A stretch of DNA of 64,000 nt, taken from contig JAJEKV010000014.1 of NCBI GenBank assembly GCA_021234155.1, forward strand, positions 16,090,872 through 16,154,871. Reading direction: 5' to 3'. The position numbers and the translations under genes were made by a program. Shown here in pieces: positions 42,480 to 55,186 of this stretch. The first letter of the stretch is position 1. The number at the start of each line of letters is the position of its first letter. The notes beneath the pieces are model-generated. The model worked only from the letters and a program-made list of their open reading frames with translations. It did no database searches and had not been told where the DNA came from. The stretch comes from Isoetes taiwanensis (Eukaryota; Streptophyta; Lycopodiopsida; Isoetales; Isoetaceae).

Positions 42480-44937
42480 TGTAACGATCCCTGTAGCTTG
42501 GTGCTGTTTTGTAGTAGTGACATTTTAAACGATAGAAATCCATTAACTAAGGTTATTTAGACCCTTTTTATATTTAACTTAAAAAGGTGCGCACCATAAA
42601 ATAGGGGAGCGAGGCTTGTGACCTGTGCCAAGGGATGCCATACTAAATCCGGCACACCTTTCTAATTAGGAAGATGCCTAATTGAGCCTTAGTACGATAG
42701 ATTGCCAACTGTTATTTTCTGCATTTAGCCAAGCTATAAAAGATTTGGCCATTGGATAAATCTAGACTAATGGGATAATGCCAAATGGCTTTGCCCATGT
42801 GGCTAAAATGTATATAAGGAAATCTGATGGATAAGAACGAAATCAGAAGAAGCAGCTTGAAGCAAAACAAAGGACGGAGGAAGGAGCTGGAAGCAAACCA
42901 GGATCAAGCCGATTTAAAGCGAAAAGGATCTGAGAATTAAGAGGTGGGGATTCTGTTTGCGTGTGAAGGACTGGATTGTTTATCTCTGATTACTCTGGGG
43001 CAGGAAGACTGAGAATCATCATCTAGAGTCAATTGGTCAGGTCAGCTTGTAGCCTGCTATAGACCATCGATTGGGTCCTTTGAACTGAGTCCTTACCTGT
43101 AGAAACTGGCCATTAACCTCTATGAATAAAAGCCTGTTCAGAATTTGTGCGGAACCTTTTTTCTACAGTCGACCTCCTTGCCTGAAGTAGAACCGGAGCC
43201 TTGCTGCTAAAACCAGAGTTGTGTTGTGCTAGAGCTTAGCTTCATCAGCGTGTAGCGGAATTGGGCTTAGGCCACGCCCTGGAACCCAGCAGTTCTGATC
43301 TCTGAAACGCATGGCCTGTGCGCTGCTATAATAACCACGAGCTTTCGGCTTTGTTGCTACAGATAGAAGACAGGATGTAGTATAGGATGTTGCGAACCTA
43401 AATCTTATGAAAACACTTGTTTTATAGCTTCGAGTCCACGCCAGTGATTAGAAACCCAGAGGAGCCCGATGCAGACTACCGTATTTTATTACAGTACTAA
43501 TTATTTAAGAGGAGGGGATACCAGGGTCCAGAATCCCCATGCATTTAGGATTCAACCATACCATGGCTTTAAATCATAGATTATGCTTTATTGAGACTAT
43601 AGAGTCCCTCCTTAGAGATCTAGTTTTGCATGCCTGGTTAGGGACGGAACTTGAAGCCATGTTTGAATACCCAGTGGTCTTAGCAAGCCTTGGTAGCTTA
43701 AAACTGTAGAACCGTGCCTTAGAATATTCATGACGGAACCATTCTTTAATCCATAATGGGGTTACTAGCAAAGACTATCGAATATGGGATTCTCTTGCTT
43801 TAAATTTATATTCTTGCTCGTTGGTTAACCATTGTTTGCAATGCTTGTCTCGTTGCCACTGCTTATTGTAAGTTGCGACATATGTGTATCTTGCATGAAT
43901 GTATAGAATTTAAGAATATGGGTCGAATCTATCTTGTGGAGATTTATATTATGCAAAGGTTCTTAATTGTATGACGTGGCATCCTGCATTATCATTGAAC
44001 GACCCATCTTCGGAGGGGTGGGGCGGCCGTGTGACTCCGCATCCATGGCCAGAGGGGGAGGGCTAGACGGATGAGGCTAAGGGGAGAGCCCCCTTGTATT
44101 ATGGCATGTACATATAGTGGATTGGAATGTGTCTCCTTGGGGTCGCGACCCAAGGGGAAGGTTAGACTGGATCAGAGATCCTAGGCATGTAGTTATGCAT
44201 TTAGACTTGAGATTGTTTGAGATTTATCATCTAATCTTTGCAGGATAAAAGGAGCGAGGTAGGCCTTTATTGTCATGTATTGGACATAACTAGATATTTC
44301 ATGATTAGTATACTTGTTGGTTTTCTACCCTAGTATTCCCCACTTAGTCCATGTGGACTAACCCCTTCTTGCTTGCTGTATGTTTGCTAAAGATAGCATG
44401 TCCGGATGAGCCAAGCATCATGTTACACTTAGATTCCTTCGTAACGTGGTGGTTTCGAGAAACCGGAGATGAGCCAGAGTTGGTGTCGAAGCAGCGAATC
44501 TATGAGCTTCTGATTGACCTCTTCAGACAGATTTATTATGAGCAGAGGCAACCGAAGGTTGACAGAGAGTCTGGAGAGGAATCCTCAGGAGATTCTGGTT
44601 CTACTGGGTCCTCTTCAGTCACCTCGGATGGAGGATCTGAGTGATCTTGCTATGTTTTGTTGTACAGACATCTGTTGTTATCTTTTGGACATGTTGTTAG
44701 CATATCTTTTGTGTAAGCTGTGAGACTATGTGTTATGTGATATCATATGGCGTGATGGGATCTTTGTAATATGTGTGCCTAAGTTATTGTTATTTTGGGA
44801 TCTTATGAATATGAACAAGGAGATTTTGCAGTTCTTGTATGAATTGTATTGTTACGATAGTTAGGTTATCTTGTTTTAAGTGTAGTTATGTTGTAACGCG
44901 GGCGACGGCCCAGGCCAAGACGGCTGGATCTGTCTCA
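42480..44937 (+). repeat. 5' LTR of Chromo-A
   Basis: Starts TGTAACGATCC and ends GTCTCA three bases before the primer site. About 2.46 kb. Its first 475 bp match 48457-48938. Confidence 0.88.
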
Positions 44938-44940
44938 GTT

Positions 44941-44952
44941 TGGTATCAGAGC
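44941..44952 (+). promoter_or_regulatory. Primer binding site of Chromo-A
   Basis: TGGTATCAGAGC, initiator-Met type. Confidence 0.9.
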
Positions 44953-45074
44953 GAAAATTTCTGACACCTTCGGGATGTGGGAATTATGGGATAAGAATCA
45001 GAGAATTCTACTATAAAGTAGAATGGTTTGGCATGGGAATAACCGTTATTGTCCTTTTCCAGGTGAATAGCAGG

Positions 45075-45840
45075 ATGTCTGGAAACGAGAGCGACAATTC
45101 GGGAGCTGGAGGTAGTAATAACCCTCCGAGCATAACTGAACAGATTTTAACAGCTATGTAGCAACAGCTGGCCACTGTGCAACAACAGGTTGCTAAGAAG
45201 GATGATGACCTTGATGAAGTAAGGTTTTGAAGCAGCTCAAATGGAAGACTTTCAGTAGTAAGGATACCACGGGTGAGGATGCTGATGCATGGCTAAAGGG
45301 GATTGAGTTCTATTTTGAAGTAAAGAAAACCCCCGAGCTGCTAAAGGCAACTATTGCTGATATGCTGTTGACTGGACCTGCTAAGATATGGTGGGATGAG
45401 TATAAGAAAGATAATCTTTTGGTTTTGAGCCAAATTTCATGGGATACTTTTAATGACGCTTTCAAACTCGGACCTACTATGACTGTGGCACAGTTAGCCG
45501 ATAAATTTATTCGTGGGTTGAAGCCGGAGCTAACTCTATTAGTAGGGGGAGTGACATATCCTAGCTTGGAAGAAGCTATAAGAATTTCTAAGTTTAAAAA
45601 GCAAGTCCAGGATAGGATTAAGCAGAGCCGGGAAGAGGCAGCCAAACATTGGAAACCTGCAAGGGATTGTTGTTCCTGGTGGTCCTGGAGGAAATGTACG
45701 TCCTATGCCTGCAAGGCAGACAAATGCATCAGCTCAGATGAGCCAGGAGGAACGAGAACGATGCCGTCGGGAAGGATTATGTTTCTTTCTGCAAAGAGGC
45801 TGGGCATAATGCGGCACGTTGTCCCCGTAAATGGAGGAAC
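45075..45840 (+). pseudogene. Chromo-A gag, decayed
   Basis: ATG 45075 opens MSGNESDNSGAGGSNNPPS, as in Chromo-B, but stops at 45159 (TAG). The capsid (AWLKGIEFYFEVKKTPEL, IWWDEYKKDN) continues in another frame, with an internal deletion around FKLGPTM where Chromo-B has about 35 more residues. The zinc knuckle region is frameshifted. Most of the protease is missing, because the reverse transcriptase begins right after. Confidence 0.85.
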
Positions 45841-46962
45841 ATGAATAATGCCAGGCAGCAGGTTCCTTACCGTTTTAATGCTGTAGAGATGGTGGAATTA
45901 AAGAAGCAATTGGAAGAATTAGTGGAGCAAGAATTTATTAGGCCTAGTACATCTCCATTCGGAGCTCCTGTCCTATTTGTAAAGAAAAAGGATGGCAGTT
46001 TGCGCCTATGTGTTGATTACAGATTGTTGAATCAGATTACTATCAAGAATGGTTATGCTTTGCCCAGAGCAGATGATCTGTTTGATCAATTAAGTGGTAG
46101 CAAATTCTTTTCTAAGATTGATTTGCGCTCTGGCTACCACCATATCAGAATTAAGGAAGAAGACATTCCTAAAACTGCTTTTCGTACAAGATATGAACAT
46201 TATGAATTTGTAGTAATGCCATTCGGGCTTACTAATGCGCCAGCCACTTTTATGAGGCTTATGAACATTCGATGACATTCTGATCGATTCTAAAACATCA
46301 GAAGAGCATATGGAGCACTTGCGTGCAGTTTTGAATCTTTTGAGACAGTATAGCTCTACGGTAAACTTTCCAAATGCAGTTTTGCTCAAGAGCAGTTGAT
46401 TTATTTGCGACATGTTGTCTCCAGCAAGGGAATTGAACCAGATCCTGAAAAGGTGAAAGCTATATAGGAATGGCCTCAACCTCAATCTGTAAGGGAAATT
46501 AGAGCATTTCTGGGTTTAGCTGGGTATTATCGCAAGTTTGTTAAGCAATTTTCCAAGAAGGCAGCTCCTTTGACCAACTTGCTTCAAAAGGATCTAGCTT
46601 TTCAATGGTCTGAAGAATGCCAGTGCAGCTTTCAGTTTTTGAAGGATGCTTTGATGCATGCACCTATTCTACAGATTCCTTGCATCGAACGAGAATTTTG
46701 TGTAGTAACTGATGCATCGGGCACTGGCATTGGGGGTGCTTTACTGCAAGATGGCCATGTGTGTGTGTATGAATCTAAAAAGCTCAGTCCAGCTGAACAG
46801 AATTATCCAACACATGACTTGAAGATGCTTGCAATTGTGCATGCTTTGAAATTGTGGAGACATTACCTAGTGGGTAAGAAATTTCTTCTTAAGACAGATC
46901 ATCAAAGTCTTAAGTACTTTGTAACGCAGCCGCAGCTGAATAATCGCCAGAAGAGATGGATG
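45841..46962 (+). pseudogene. Chromo-A reverse transcriptase and RNase H
   Basis: [51 protein letters not shown] and [13 protein letters not shown] are clear. The next part is deleted and frameshifted, so only FDDILID of the catalytic box remains, out of frame, at about 46267-46287. RNase H follows (FCVVTDASGTGIGGALLQ, KTDHQSLKYF) up to a TAA at 46963-46965. A TAG lies at about 46465. Confidence 0.88.
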
Positions 46963-46965
46963 TAA

Positions 46966-48439
46966 TTGTTGCAAGAATATGATTTTACTATAATGTATCA
47001 GCCTAGTATTGCTATTAATCAGTGGGACAACAACTTAAGTCAGTTAATCCAGGAAGATTCTCATTATCGACCTATAATAGCAGCACTTGAGCAAGGTCAA
47101 AGCAAGGATCCTTATAGATTGGAAGGGTCTAAATTGTTTTATCAGAATCGACTATGTATACCTGATAATACAGAGCTTATATAGCAAATTCAAAAGGAAG
47201 CTCATGACAGTCCAGTATCGGGACACCCTGGAATTCAGAAAACCCTTCGTAAAGTTCGTAAACAGTTCTTTTGGCCTGGCATGAAAAAGAAAATATTAAA
47301 TTATGTAGCAAGATGCCTGCCATGTCAGAAGGTGAAAGCTTCTCGCCAGAAGATTGCCGGTGAGTTGCAACCTCTGGATATCCCAGATGCAAAATAGGAA
47401 AGTCTCTATATGGATTTTATTGTGGGTTTGCCCAGAACTCGAGCATGATATGATTCCATTTATGTTGTAATGGATCGTCTCACTAAGTAAGCTCATTTCA
47501 TGCCAACCAGAACTACGGCTACTGCAGCAGATATTGCAAAGATATTCATCAAAGATGTATTCTGTTTGCATGGAATGCCTAAGGTCATTATATCCGACAG
47601 AGATACACGTTTTGTTGTTCAGTTTTGGCAAGCTTTGTTCCAAGGAGTTGGAACAGTTGCGGATGAGCACTGCGTATCATCCTCAGACGGATGGCCAGGT
47701 GGAAAGAGTTAATCAGGTTGTAAAAAACATGCTTCAGATGTATGTGCCAGAACATCCACATTCTTGGGAATCTTATCTATATTTAATCGAGTTTGCCTAC
47801 AACACGTATCAGGATTCCATAAAAATGAGCCCATTTGAGGCAGTATATGGACAAGAATGCAGATATCCATTGACCTGGTATGTAAAGTAGATTTCTATGG
47901 GAGAAGATATTGGAACACAACTCAGAATTATCAGACATAACATTGCTACAGCACAGAATAGATAGAAACAATATGCAGATAAGGGGAGGAGACCTTTGGA
48001 GTTCCAAAAAGATGATATGGTATTTCTTAAGATAAATCCTAAGCAAGGTACTTTGAGATTTAAGAAAGCTGGGAAGCTAGCACCTAGGTATGCAGGGCCT
48101 TTCAAAATTATCTAGCGTGTAGGGAATACTGCATATCGTTTGGAATTGCCACCTGAGATTAAGGTGCATACTGTATTCCATGTCAGCAACTTACGTAAGT
48201 ACCTACCCGATCCATCTCATGTACTGCCATAGGATAATCTGGTTGCAGTCGAAGAAACTCTCGCAGTCAAACCTCAGAAGATTTTGCAAGTTGACACTAA
48301 AATACGACAAGGCAGAATCATTGAAAAATATTTAGTGCAATGGGTAGGATATTCGCAAGAAGACGCGACCTGGGAGGACGCTATCAAATTCAAGGAGCTC
48401 TATTCATCCTTTCCAGTAACTCATGAGGACATGAGTTGA
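46966..48439 (+). pseudogene. Chromo-A integrase with chromodomain
   Basis: Homology runs through SGHPGIQKTLRKV, CLPCQKVK, MDFIVGLPRTR, SDRDTRFVVQFWQ, YHPQTDGQVERVNQ, MSPFEAVYGQE and FHVSNLRKYLP to a chromodomain (EKYLVQWVGYSQEDATWED). It is interrupted by many stops (for example at 47182, 47395, 47447, 47488, 48113, 48229), most explainable as C-to-T changes on one or other strand. A segment between RNase H and the zinc domain (ADALSRR region) is deleted compared with Chromo-B. Confidence 0.9.
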
Positions 48440-48456
48440 ATTCTACAAGGTGAGAA

Positions 48457-49083
48457 TGTAACGATCCCTGTAGCTTGGTGTTGTTTTGTAGTAGTGACAT
48501 TTTAAACGATAGAAATCCATTAACTAAGATTATTTAAACCCTTTTTATATTTGACTTAAAAAGGTGCGCACCATAAAATAAGGGAGCGAAGCTCGTGACC
48601 TATGCCAAGGGATGCCATGCTAAATCCGGCACACTCTTCTGATTAGGAAGATGCCTAATCGAGCCTTAGAATGCCTGGCAGTACGATAGATTGCCAACTG
48701 TTATTTTCTGCATTTAGCCAAGCTATAAAAGATTTGGCCATTAGATGAACCTAGACTAATGGGATAATGCCAAATGGCTTTGCCATGTGGCTAAAATGTA
48801 TATAAGGAAATCTGATGGATAAGAACGAAATCAGAAGAAGCAGCTTGAACCAAAGCAAAGGACGGAGGAAGGAGCTGGAAGCAAACCGGGATCAAGCCGA
48901 TTTAAAGCGAAAAGGATCTGAGAATTAAGAGGTGGGGATTTTATGCTTGAGACAGTTTCGGGTTATAGTTCTAAAGGGAAAAAAAGTTAAGAAGAACGTA
49001 AACAAGAATAAACAAGAAACGAACGAACTCTTGCCAGAGCCTGAGCCAGCTTATAATCTATCCGGTTTTATGCTGTAGGAAAG
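48457..49083 (+). repeat. Partial 3' LTR of Chromo-A
   Basis: Matches the 5' LTR to about 48938, then continues with a variant segment (ttatgcttgagacag...tatgctgtagga) that is shared with 63388-63560 on the other strand and not with the 5' LTR. It ends at the tail-to-tail junction. Confidence 0.8.
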
Positions 49084-49260
49084 GGTCGATTAGGCATCTT
49101 CCTAAGGCTCGATTAGGCATCTTCCTAATCAGAAGGGTGTGCCAGATTTAGCACGGCATCCCTTGGCACAGGTCACGAGCCTCGCTCCCCTAGTTAATGG
49201 ATTTCTATCGTTTAAAATGTCACTACTACAAAACAACACCAAGCTACATGGATCGTTACA
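49084..49260 (-). repeat. Partial 3' LTR of Chromo-B
   Basis: The reverse complement of the first part of the Chromo-A LTR, with an internal deletion and a duplicated 'cgattaggcatcttccta' at the junction side. It ends exactly at the LTR start (tgtaacgat inverted, 49260). Confidence 0.85.
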
Positions 49261-49277
49261 TTCTCACCTTGTAGAAT

Positions 49278-50816
49278 TCAACTCATGTCCTCATGAGTTA
49301 CTAGAAAGGATGGATAGAGCTCCTTGAATTTGATAGCGTCCTCCCAGATCGCGTCTTCTTGCGGATATCCTGCCCATTGCACTAAATATTTTTCAATAGT
49401 TCTGCCTCGTAGTATTTTAGTGTCAACTTGCAAAATCTTCTGAGGTTTGACTGCGAGAGTTTCTTCGACTGCAACCAGATTATCCTGTGGCAGTACATGA
49501 GATGGATCGGGTAGGTACTTACGTAAGTTGCTGACATGGAATATGTTATGCACCTTAATCTCAGGCGGCACTTCCAAACAATATGCAGCATCCCTACATG
49601 CTGGATAATTTTGAAAGGCCCTACATACCTAGGTGCTAGCTTCCCAGCTTTCTTAAATCTCAAAGTACCTTGCTTAGGATTTATCTTAAGAAATACCACA
49701 TCATCTTCTTGGAACTCCAAAGGTCTCCTCCTCTTATCTGCATATTGTTTCTGTCTATTCTGTGTTGTAGCAATGTTATGTCTGATAATTCTGAGCTGTG
49801 TTCCAATATCTTCTCTCATAGTCTGAACCAAATCTACTTTACATTGCGGACTACACCAGATCAATGGATATCTGCATTCTTGTCCATATACTGCCTCAAA
49901 TGGGCTCATTTTTATAGAATTCTAACGTGTTGTTGTAGGCAAACTCGATTAAATATAGATAAGATTCCCAAGAATGTGGATGTTCTGGCACATATATCCG
50001 AAGCATGTCTTCTACAACCTGATTAACTCTTTCCACCTAACCATCCATCTGAGGATGATACGCGGTGCTCATCTGCAACTGAGTTCCAACTCCTTGAAAC
50101 AAAGCTTGCCAAAACTGACTGTCGGATACAATGCCCTTAGGCATTCTATGCAAACAGAATACATCTTTGATGAATATCTTTGCAATATCTGCTGCAGTAG
50201 CCGTAGTTCTGGTTGGCATAAAATGAGCTTGCTTAGTGAGACGATCCATTACAACATAAATGGAATCATATCCTGTTCGAGTTCTGTGCAAACCCACAAT
50301 AAAATCCATACAGACACTTTCCCATTTTGCATCTGGGATATTCAGAGGTTGCAACTCACTGGCAATCTTCTGGGGAGAAGTTTTCACTTTCTGACATGGT
50401 AGGCATCTCGCTACATAATTTAGTATTTCTTTTTTCATGCCAGGCCAAAAAAACTGTTTACGAACTTTACAAAAAAATTTCTAAATTCCAGGGTGACCTG
50501 ATACTGGATTGTCATGAGCTTCCTTTAGAATTTGTTGTTTAAGCTCTGCATTATCAGGTATACATAGTCGATTCTGATAAAACAATTTAGACCCTTCTAA
50601 TCTATAAGGATCCTTGCTTTGACCTTGCTCAAGTGCTGCTATTATAGGTCGATAATGAGGATCTTCCCGGATTAACTGACTTAAGTTGCTGTCCCACTGA
50701 TTAATAGCAATACTAATTGCAGCACAATATGATCGTCGGGACAACGCGTCTGCGATTACGTTATCCTTGTCAGGCTGATACATTATAATAAAATCATATT
50801 CTTGCAACAATTGCAT
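49278..50816 (-). pseudogene. Chromo-B integrase with chromodomain
   Basis: On the minus strand: ADALSRR, SGHPGI, YVARCLPCQKVK, MDFIVGLHRTRTGYDS, MSTAYHPQMDG, MSPFEAVYGQECRYP, LRFKKAGKLAPRYVGPFKI, FHVSNLRKYLPDPS and a chromodomain (EKYLVQWAGYPQEDAIWED). It is broken by stops near 50486, 50037 and 49923 and by a small deletion that removes RDTRF after IVSD. It is better preserved than in Chromo-A. The chromodomain would target integration to heterochromatin. Confidence 0.9.
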
Positions 50817-50819
50817 CCA

Positions 50820-52001
50820 TCTCTTTTGGCGATTATTCAGCTGCGTTACAAAAGACTTTGACGATCAGTCTTAAGGAGAAATTTCTTACCCAAGAGGTAA
50901 TGTCTCCATAATTTCAAAGCATGAACAATTGCAAGCATCTCCAAATCATGTGTTGGATAATTCTGTTCAGCTGGACTGAGCTTTTTAGATTCATACACAC
51001 GCACATGGCCATCTTGCAGTAAAGCACCCCCAATGCCAGTGCCTGAGGCATCAGTTACTACGCAAAATTCTTGTTCCATGCAAGGAATCTTTAGAATAGG
51101 TGCATATGTCAAAGCATCCTTCAAAAATTGAAAGCTGCGCTGGCATACTTCAGACCATTGAAAAGATAAATTCTTTTGAAGCAGGGTGATCAAAGGAGCT
51201 GCCTTCTTGGAAAATTGCCTAATAAACTTTCGGTAATATCCAGCTAAACCCAGAAATGCTCAAATTTCTCTTACAGATTGAGGTTGAGGCCATTCCTGTA
51301 TGACTTTCACCTTTTCAGGATTCGGTTCAATTCCCTTGCTGGAGACAACATGGCCCAAATAAATCAACGGTTCTTGGGCAAAACTGCATTTGGAGAGTTT
51401 ACCGTAGAGCTTATGTTGTCTCAAAAGATTCAGAATTGCACGCAAGTGTTCCACATGGCCTCATAAAAGTGGCTGGCGCGTTGGTAAGCCCAAATAACAT
51501 TACTACAAATTCATAATGTCCATATCTTATACGAAAAGCAGTTTTAGGAATATCTTCTTCCTTAATTCTGATCTGGTAGTAGTCAGAGCGCAAATCAATC
51601 TTAGAAAAGAATTTGCTACCACTTAATTTATCAAACAGATCATCTACTCTTGGCAAAGCATAACCATTCTTGATAGTAATCTGATTCAACAATCTATAAT
51701 CAACACATAGACGCAAACTGTCATCCTTTTTCTTGACAAATAGGACAGGAGCTCCAAATGGAGATGTACTAGGCCTAATAAATCCTTGCTCCACTAATTC
51801 TTCCAATTGTTTCTTTAATTCCACCATCTCTACAGCATTAAAACGGTAAGGAGGTTGTGAAGGTGGCGCAGATCCAGGGAACAATTCGATTTCATGGTTC
51901 ACCTCACGAAAGGGAGGTAATTCTGTAAGCTTATCAGGGAACACATCTTTGAATTCCTCTAACACAGTCTGAATAAGCTGAGGAACGACAATTTCTTGCA
52001 C
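50820..52001 (-). pseudogene. Chromo-B reverse transcriptase and RNase H
   Basis: The RT frame (52001-51411) shows [41 protein letters not shown] and [12 protein letters not shown]. It then jumps to the region of [12 protein letters not shown], so the whole YxDD segment is deleted. RNase H (51193-50846) has FCVVTDASGTGIGGALLQ and KTDRQSLL. Confidence 0.9.
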
Positions 52002-52180
52002 TTATAAGAGGACTAGAATTCATAGGGCGACTACCCAGTCTCTTAAATGACCCATCTGACAACGTGCAGAGGATAGCTCTCTCCTTACAATCTATATAGG
52101 CGTCTACAGCTCTCAACCATGACATTTCCAGAATTAAATCATACTTCTCCAGATCAAATACTTTAAATTAGCACGGAATA

Positions 52181-53572
52181 CTAATCCACAGAGTTTAAAT
52201 TCCAACCAAGGAATACATTTGACATCTTAATCACACCATCTGCTAATTCTACCGATCTAGGGTGCCATGCAGTTACATGCAAACTCAACTGATCAACCAA
52301 TCTAGGTGAAATAAAATTATGCGTACTACCACTGTCAATCAGAAAATGGAAAGATTGTGTTTGAATGCTACCTGGAAGATGGATAACGTCAGTAACAAGG
52401 TATTCTGGAGGATCTCCACCAATAGCATAGGCGCGCATGTCTAGTTCCGCTTTTGATTCTTCCAGTGTAACGGCTTGGGCCCGTGCAGGCCTCTCCTCAA
52501 TACGAGCATTTCGTGCACCAGCAATACTCTGTGTACTCGTTGCTCGTCTATTCCAATTTTCTGGAGTTCCACCACTAGCCTGAGGCTGATTACTTCGGTT
52601 CCCATAAGCAGCATTTCGGTCATACTCAGCAGTTCCAGCAACCTGATGCCCGGCATTATTCATGTTCCTCCATTTACGGGGACAATGTGCCGCATTATGC
52701 CCAGTCTCTTTGTAGAAGAAACATAATCCTTCCCGACGGCATCGTTCTCGTTCCTCCTGGCTCAGCTGGTGCATTTGTCTGCCTTGCAGGCATAGAACGT
52801 ACATTTCCTGTAGGACCACTAGGAGCAACAAAACCTCTCTCTCTCTGCTCAGGAAGATTTTCCCTCGCAGACTTCCAATATTTGGCTGCTTTTTCCCGAC
52901 TCTGCTTAATCCTATCCTGGACTTGCTCTTTAAACTCAGAAACTCTTATAGCTTCTTCTAAGCTAGGATAGGTTACTCCCCCTACCAATAGAGTCAGCTC
53001 GGGCTTCAATCCACGAATAAACTTATCGGCTAACTGTGCCACAGTCATAGTAGGTCCATATGGCTGCAATGCCAAGAACTTATTGGCATATCCCTCCACA
53101 GTGTCCTCTTGGACAAGATTCCAAAATTTGTTCATTTGCTCCAGTTCAAAACCAGCAGGTAGGTAATGGAGTTTAAAAGCGTCCTTAAAAGTATCCCACG
53201 AAATTTGGCTCGGAACCAAAAGATTATCTTTCTTATACTCATCCCACCATATCTTAGCAGGTCCAGTCAGCAACATATCAGCAATAGTTGCCTTTAGCAG
53301 CTCTGGGATTTTCTTCACTTCAAAATAGAACTCAATCTCCTTTAGTCATGCATCAGCATCCTCACCCATGGTATCCTTACCACTGAAAGTCTCCCGTTTG
53401 AGCTGCTTCAAAACATTATTAACTTTATCAAGGTCATCATCCTTCTTAGCAACCTGTTGTTGCATAGTGGCCAGATGTTGCTGCATAGCTGCCAAAATCT
53501 GTTCAGTTATGCTCGGAGGGTTATTACTACCTCCAGCGCCCGAATTGTCGCTCTCGTTTCCAGACATCCACC
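52181..53572 (-). pseudogene. Chromo-B gag and protease
   Basis: Starts MSGNESDNSGAGG at about 53567 and shows the capsid (WWDEYKKDNLLVPSQISW, FELEQMNKFWNLVQED, KFIRGLKPELTLLVGG), then a knuckle reading CFFYKETGHNAAHC, where the second Cys of CxxC is Tyr. The protease active site is FLIDSGSTHNFI. A stop lies at 53346-53348 (TGG to TGA in the W codon before LKEIEFYF) and a frame change is at about 52700-52830. Confidence 0.88.
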
Positions 53573-53694
53573 TGGAAAAGGACAATAACGGTTATTCCGA
53601 CGTCAAACCATTCTACTTTATAGTAGAATTCCCTTATTCCTATCCCATAATTCCCCATCCGAAGGTGTCAGAAACCTTCGCTCTGTTACTAAAC

Positions 53695-55186
53695 TGAGAC
53701 GGACCCAGCTCTCTTGGCCTAGGCCGTCGCCCGCGTTACAACATAACTACACTTAAAACAAGATAACCTAACTATCGTAACAATACAATTCATACAAGAA
53801 CTGCCAAATCTCCTTGTTCATATTCATACGATCCCAAAATAATAATAACTTAGGCGCACACATTACAAAGATCCCATCACGCTATATGATATCATAACAC
53901 ATAGTCTCACAGTTTATGCAAAAGATATGCTAACAACATGTCCAAAAGATAACAACAGACGTCTGCACAACAAAAACATAGCAGGTTCACTCAGACCCTC
54001 CATCCAAGGTGATTGGAGAGGACCCCGTAAACGCCGACTCTCCTGAAGGCTCATCTCCTGACTCTCGTCCAAGAGGACAACCCTCGGTTGCCTCTGCGCA
54101 TAATAAATCTGTCTGAAGAGGTCAATCAGAAGCTCATAGATCCGGTGCTTCGACACCAACTCTGGCTCATCCCCGGTTTCTCGGAACCACCACGTTACGA
54201 AGGAATCTAAGTGTAATGTGATGCTTGGCTCATCCGGACGTGCCATCTTTAGCAAACATACAGCAAGCAAGAAAGGGTTAGTCCACATGGACTAAGTGGG
54301 GAACACTAGGGTAGAGAACCAAGAACTATGTCAATCATGAAATATTAATCTATGTTCAATATATGACAAGAGAAACTTACCGAGCTCCATGTTCCTGCAA
54401 AAAGTTAGATGATAAATCTCAAACAATCTCGAGTCTAAATGCATCATTACATGTCTAGGATCTTTGATACAGTCCAACTTTCCCCTTGGGTCGCGAGCCC
54501 AAGGAGACATATCCCACTGTACGTACATGCTTTAAAACAAGGGGCTCTCCCCTTGGCCTCATCCGTCTAGCCCTTCCCCTCTGGCTACAGATGCGGAGTC
54601 ACGCGGCCACCCCATCCCTCCGAAGATGGGCCGTTCAATGCAAGATGCAACATCATCCACCAAGAACCTTACAAGATAAAATATCACCCACAACCTTGCA
54701 AACTGATCCAATACGAGATACTGTACAATCCCAAGCATCCTACTTTCAAACAACCGCAAAAATAACGCAATACATAGAACTTATATCATGACCTCCCATA
54801 ACCAAGTGACAGCATCATATAGCAAAATCTTAAATAAAATACGAAACTCCCTTAACCTATAAGAATAACGACTTCCATGTAATAACCCTTAAACCATAAC
54901 CCTACGACTAAAAATTCTAGGAACAAACATAGTCTCACGGTGGGCTATTAGAGTTCAAGATATCAAGCACCATTCTATGCCTATGACTTTTACGTACGGC
55001 TAGCGGAAAACTTGGTCCTAACAATTATGCGGCTAGCAAGGTATATTACAGGCTAGTTACAAGGAGGCCAACACTTAAACTCATGTCACTAGTTGGAACT
55101 GGGTTTATAAAATATAAGGCCCCCAAAGGTTTACTACTTTAAAAGAAACGGATTTCCAAATAGCTCTTAAGGTTTTATTTATTATA
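53695..55186 (-). repeat. 5' LTR of Chromo-B, 3' portion
   Basis: Begins TGAGAC on the plus strand (inverted LTR end). It matches the Chromo-A 5' LTR well to about 54650 and more weakly beyond. It is interrupted at 55187 by the Helitron. Confidence 0.75.

Larger units (their letters stand above)
42480..49083 (+). mobile_element. Gypsy chromovirus, plus orientation (Chromo-A)
   Basis: 5' LTR 42480-44937, primer binding site, gag, protease remnant, reverse transcriptase, RNase H, integrase with chromodomain, then a 3' LTR from 48457 that starts with the same TGTAACGATCC. The coding region has many stops and indels. The 3' LTR is cut at about 49083, where the inverted copy (Chromo-B) begins. 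The chromodomain places it in the chromovirus branch. Confidence 0.92.

Noticed and set aside
42480-55186. Integrated pararetrovirus
   Set aside because: The reverse transcriptase regions come with integrase, chromodomain, LTRs and Gypsy gene order. No movement protein or pararetroviral coat motif was seen.
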